From Stenogyne calaminthoides (lineage: Eukaryota > Streptophyta > Magnoliopsida > Lamiales > Lamiaceae): DNA of 64,000 nucleotides. The notes beneath the pieces were generated by a model. It was given only the letters and a program-made list of their open reading frames with translations, was not told the DNA's origin and ran no database searches. Numbering within the stretch: position 1 is the stretch's first letter; each line of letters opens with the position of its first letter. Location: positions 44,830,889-44,894,888 of the forward strand of contig JBBCBC010000002.1 of NCBI GenBank assembly GCA_037126765.1, written 5' to 3'. A program made the position numbers and the translations under genes. This document shows positions 61,133 through 64,000 of the stretch, one piece after another.

Positions 61133-61154
61133 AAATGAAATAAAGAAAATAAGT
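61133..61154. repeat. Right target-site duplication of the 6.3-kb LINE
   Basis: Identical over 22 bases to 54831-54852. Its start merges with the A-tail, so one or two of the first bases may belong to the tail. Confidence 0.92.
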
Positions 61155-61990
61155 ATGTGAATAAATTTGTAATTAAAATATATCGTAAAGAATAGCTCTC
61201 GTATTAATAACGTGTTCATTTTTACATGTTTAATTTTGACAAGGACAAATCATTTTGGAAGACAAATGTTTTCCACAAGGAACAAAATTGAATTTTTCTA
61301 AAAATTAATAACTTAATTCAAAAGATGAATATTATTGATTCAATTTCTCAAATTGACGATAAGAGACATTATTTATAAGCAAAAAAATCCTAAGGAAATT
61401 CGAAGAGAAATAAATCAAATTTAAAAAGGGCCGGCTTGAAACAAGTTTAATTAATGATAAACTCTAGATCTCATATATCATGGCCAAAGAGGGCCAAAGA
61501 CCCGTTTTGACCATGTGTTTTTAGATCTCGTTGAACGTGTTTTGAATTTTTTTTTTTGACTTTAATAAGCGTAACGATGATTTTGAAAACTAGGCTCGAT
61601 TTTTCTCACGATCCTTTGCAACCCGCATACTGAACCCATTCTTTGTCAGATTGTCATGAGTCACCCTTCTCAAAATTGTTAAAAATATTGTTTTATATGC
61701 TAAAAAGTATATTTATCAAATTCTCCTTAAACCTAATTTACATTATTTTAAAATTGTTAAAACTCTGTCACCAAGAATGCGCCTTAAACCATTATCTTCA
61801 TTATGTTAATTATTATTGTTGCGTATTGACTTCTGTTTCTATTTTCTTTAATTTGCACCAATAATATAGTTGCTAATTAACCTAGTGACCACCAAATTCA
61901 TCGGTATGATATCATGATAAATAAAATTTTGAACTTATGCAAAGAAGAAGAAGATGCTTCAAAAATTACTGCCCATACGTGCCACAGCTC
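61155..61990. other. AT-rich intergenic DNA
   Basis: No gene or bounded element seen. Confidence 0.4.
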
Positions 61991-62155
61991 GGATCCTCTG
62001 TTCTATTTCCCTATTTTATCTACTATTTCACATTCTAAATTAATGAAAAGTGTACATTTCACAATATCTACAAATATGAGAATAACACCCTAACATAACA
62101 AAATAATCTATTTAAGAAATTGTATTGATTTAAGCAAGAGTAATTAATGTCTACC
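61991..62155 (+). repeat. Direct repeat, copy 1 (about 165 bp)
   Basis: It shares TCTACTATTTCACATTCTA, GTGTACATTTCACAATATCT and ATGAGAATAACACCCTAACA, in the same order and spacing, with 62818-62982. Identity is high by eye. Confidence 0.8.
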
Positions 62156-62204
62156 ATATATACACACACATACATACACGTACATATAATATAAATTTGT
62201 TAAT

Positions 62205-62310
62205 AGTATAATATACACTTAATGTTCAAGATAATGTCTATTTAGGAGTATATATATACACGTAATGTTTAAGATAATGTCTATTTAGGAGTATATATAT
62301 ATATTATAAT
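62205..62310 (+). repeat. Short tandem duplication
   Basis: Two units of about 54 bp, each containing AAGATAATGTCTATTTAGGA followed by GTATATATATA. Confidence 0.8.
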
Positions 62311-62370
62311 TAAATTTGTTAATTATAAATTGAAATACATATATATATTATAATCTTAAACTATCATATA

Positions 62371-62374
<4 letters not shown>

Positions 62375-62409
<35 letters not shown>
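62375..62409. repeat. (TA)n microsatellite
   Basis: An uninterrupted TA run of about 35 bp. Confidence 0.95.
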
Positions 62410-62411
<2 letters not shown>

Positions 62412-62581
62412 TCTAAATCCAATAAAAAAATATAAAAAATTATTAAAAGAAAATAAAAACATGTTTTTTTACTTAATTATAGTCAAATTTTACGTTCTAA
62501 CATTTGCATATCTTAATATATTAAAATACATGCATATAAATGAGATATGTATATAATACATAAAAATGTTATATTAATTAT

Positions 62582-62815
62582 ATCAAATTTGATTATAACT
62601 ACGCACAAATTTTGTATGAAATTATTGAGTTTACTTGTAAAAAAATTTAATATTTTTAAATATTGAAAATTTCATAATTTTTTATAACATATATTCTCAG
62701 TTTTTTCTTCTAATAAATTTTCATATTTTTTTAATTGAATTTTAAATTTTATATGGTATATTAAGCTTATAATATACAAACTCCAATTAATGTTTAACAA
62801 ACATAACTATTGAAT
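62582..62815 (+). repeat. Outer inverted repeat, left arm
   Basis: About 235 bp containing TATGAAATTATTGAGTTTAC, TAATAAATTTTCATATTTTT and CAAACTCCAATTAATGTTTA. The reverse complement of the same series occurs at 63418-63655. Confidence 0.8.
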
Positions 62816-62817
62816 CG

Positions 62818-62982
62818 GATCCCTTGTTCCATTTTTCTATTCCATCTACTATTTCACATTCTAGAATAATGACAAGTGTACATTTCACAATATCTATAAA
62901 TATGAGAATAACACCCTAACATATCAAGATAATCTATTTAGGAAATTGTATTTATTTAAGCAAGACTAATTAATTCCTACCG
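62818..62982 (+). repeat. Direct repeat, copy 2
   Basis: Partner of 61991-62155, about 827 bp downstream. It lies immediately inside the left arm of the outer inverted repeat. Confidence 0.8.
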
Positions 62983-63016
62983 ATTCTCATTCCGAAAAAT
63001 CTTATAAAAATATTTA

Positions 63017-63376
63017 GGCTTAATTGCAAATAAAATCATCACTTTTCACTGAATTGCAATTTAATCTAAACTTTTAGATAATTGCAAATAAATAAACACC
63101 TTTAAATATTGTTGTAAATTAGACTTATTAACAATACTTTTTGTGCCCGAATCTGATTTTACCAATCGATATAATCATCCTTTAATCTAAATATTATCAT
63201 TTTACGTAACAAAAAACCTATTAAAATTATCACGTAAGATAAACGGGCACAAAGAGATTCGTACATAAGCCTAACTTACAACAATATTTAAAAGTGGTGA
63301 TTTAATTGCAATTATTCAAAAAATTAGATTAATTTGCAATCCAGTGAAAAGTGGTGATTTTATTTGCAATTAACCC
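63017..63376. mobile_element. Long-TIR Mutator-like foldback element (360 bp)
   Basis: The left end GGCTTAATTGCAAATAAAAT and the right end, which reads GGGTTAATTGCAAATAAAAT on the other strand, begin inverted arms of about 120 bp (63017-63136 and about 63255-63376). A central part of about 120 bp is itself partly inverted (TTTTTGTGCCCGAATC / ACGGGCACAAAGAGATTC). Perfect 9-bp duplications AAATATTTA flank the element (63008-63016, 63377-63385). No coding capacity. Confidence 0.88.
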
Positions 63377-63417
63377 AAATATTTATAATTGATTAACTTA
63401 AGACTATATATATTATT

Positions 63418-63655
63418 CAATAGTTAAGTTTGTTAAATATTAATTGGAGTTCGTATATTATAAACTTAATTTACCATATAAAATTTAAAATTCAATTAAA
63501 AAAATATGAAAATTTATTAGAAGATAAAACTGACAACGTATGTTATAAAAAAATAAAAAAAAATAATGAAAATTTCAATATTTTAAAATATTAATTTTTT
63601 TTTGAAGTAAACTCAATAATTTCATATAAAATTTGTAGTAGTTATAATTACATTT
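63418..63655 (-). repeat. Outer inverted repeat, right arm
   Basis: Inverse of 62582-62815. The similarity stops at the point where the third Mutator-like MITE copy begins, so that insertion probably cut into or abuts the arm. Confidence 0.8.
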
Positions 63656-64000
63656 GAGCAAATTCTCATGTGCGCCATTTGCATCAAATCAATTTGGTGC
63701 AATTTAATTTTAGGAGTTCTTTTTCTTATTTTTTTCAGTTTTAGTTTTTTTTTTTTTCAATTTCAGTTTTCTTTTAACTTTAATTTCAGTTTTATGTTTT
63801 TTTTTTCCTCGACCCGGACCTAAACCCGGCCCGAGTGGTTCATGGTTCACTCGGCCCAAGTGGTTCATGGTTGAATGGTTCATATATGATTTGGGTTCAA
63901 TGTTTTAGGGGTTAGGGTTTAGAGTGTATAGTTCATCCAAATTAAAATTGAATTCAATTACACCAATTTGAATTGGTGCATGCACTAATACACATTTGGG
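63656..64000 (+). mobile_element. Mutator-like MITE, copy 3 (cut by window edge)
   Basis: It has the same order as copies 1 and 2: AAATTCT start, CAAATCAATTTGGTGCAATT, T-rich runs, about two 25-bp units (CCCGAGTGGTTCATGGTTCA), TTTTAGGGGTTAGGGTTTAG, and the CCAATTTGAATTGGTGCATG palindrome. The last bases differ from the other copies and the right terminus lies at or past the window end, so its duplication cannot be tested. Confidence 0.8.

Noticed and set aside
1..64000. tRNA, rRNA, snoRNA or known conserved miRNA genes
   Set aside because: I looked for tRNA B-box patterns and for common conserved plant miRNA sequences and saw none; a covariance-model scan would be needed to be certain.

Overview
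The window is a piece of AT-rich nuclear DNA from a flowering plant, most likely a eudicot. The evidence is GT-AG multi-exon genes of clearly plant families (PR-1, MIP1-zipper/DUF547, SANTA-domain KNL2, SUVR5, BEL1-like homeodomain) and plant-type transposons (Stowaway, Tourist/Harbinger, Mutator-like, L1-type LINEs). I cannot name the species. Genes are well spaced. The space between and inside them is filled with small DNA transposons, foldback repeats, microsatellites and three LINE copies.

Layout. 1-5430: tandem repeats, two Stowaway MITEs and a 5'-truncated LINE with a target-site duplication. 5508-6056 (+): single-exon secreted PR-1/CAP protein. 6779-11005 (-): 11-exon MIP1-zipper/DUF547 gene, convergent with PR-1, with a MITE in one intron. 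11.2-18.3 kb: intergenic, with a near-perfect hairpin and a GGTAC-rich minisatellite between inverted ends. 18288-20334 (-): four-exon SANTA-domain gene, read here as beta-type KNL2 (centromere assembly), with an upstream non-coding exon near 21.6 kb. 22.5-23.5 kb: RNase H-bearing LINE 3' end (-). 24.0-26.2 kb: Harbinger-like element and a Mutator-like MITE. 29752-37935 (+): 11-exon histone H3K9 methyltransferase SUVR5 (C2H2 fingers plus pre-SET/SET/post-SET). 38-45 kb: repeats, including a second copy of the same Mutator-like MITE and an inverted pair of minisatellite repeats. 45164-50222 (-): four-exon BEL1-like TALE homeodomain gene of the PENNYWISE/POUNDFOOLISH type. 50.3-54.8 kb: no gene seen. 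54853-61132 (+): full-length but decayed LINE between perfect 22-bp target duplications. 61.2-64 kb: nested inverted repeats around a long-TIR Mutator-like foldback, then a third MITE copy cut by the window edge.

The genes do not form a pathway. SUVR5 and KNL2 are both chromatin/centromere factors and the BEL1-like gene is a meristem transcription factor, but plant gene order is not functional evidence. Exon coordinates were derived by hand from splice consensus, reading-frame continuity and family similarity, and need transcript support.

I found no credible new multi-gene system. The most useful new observations are: a 357-358 bp non-autonomous Mutator-like family with 9-bp target duplications, internal 25-bp tandem units and telo-box-like motifs; the 360-bp foldback with a perfect 9-bp duplication; three tandem Cys/His modules in SUVR5; a PR-1 that lost two CAP-cavity residues but keeps a CAPE-like C-terminus; a short uORF overlapping the BEL1-like start codon; and an unexplained open frame inside a KNL2 intron.
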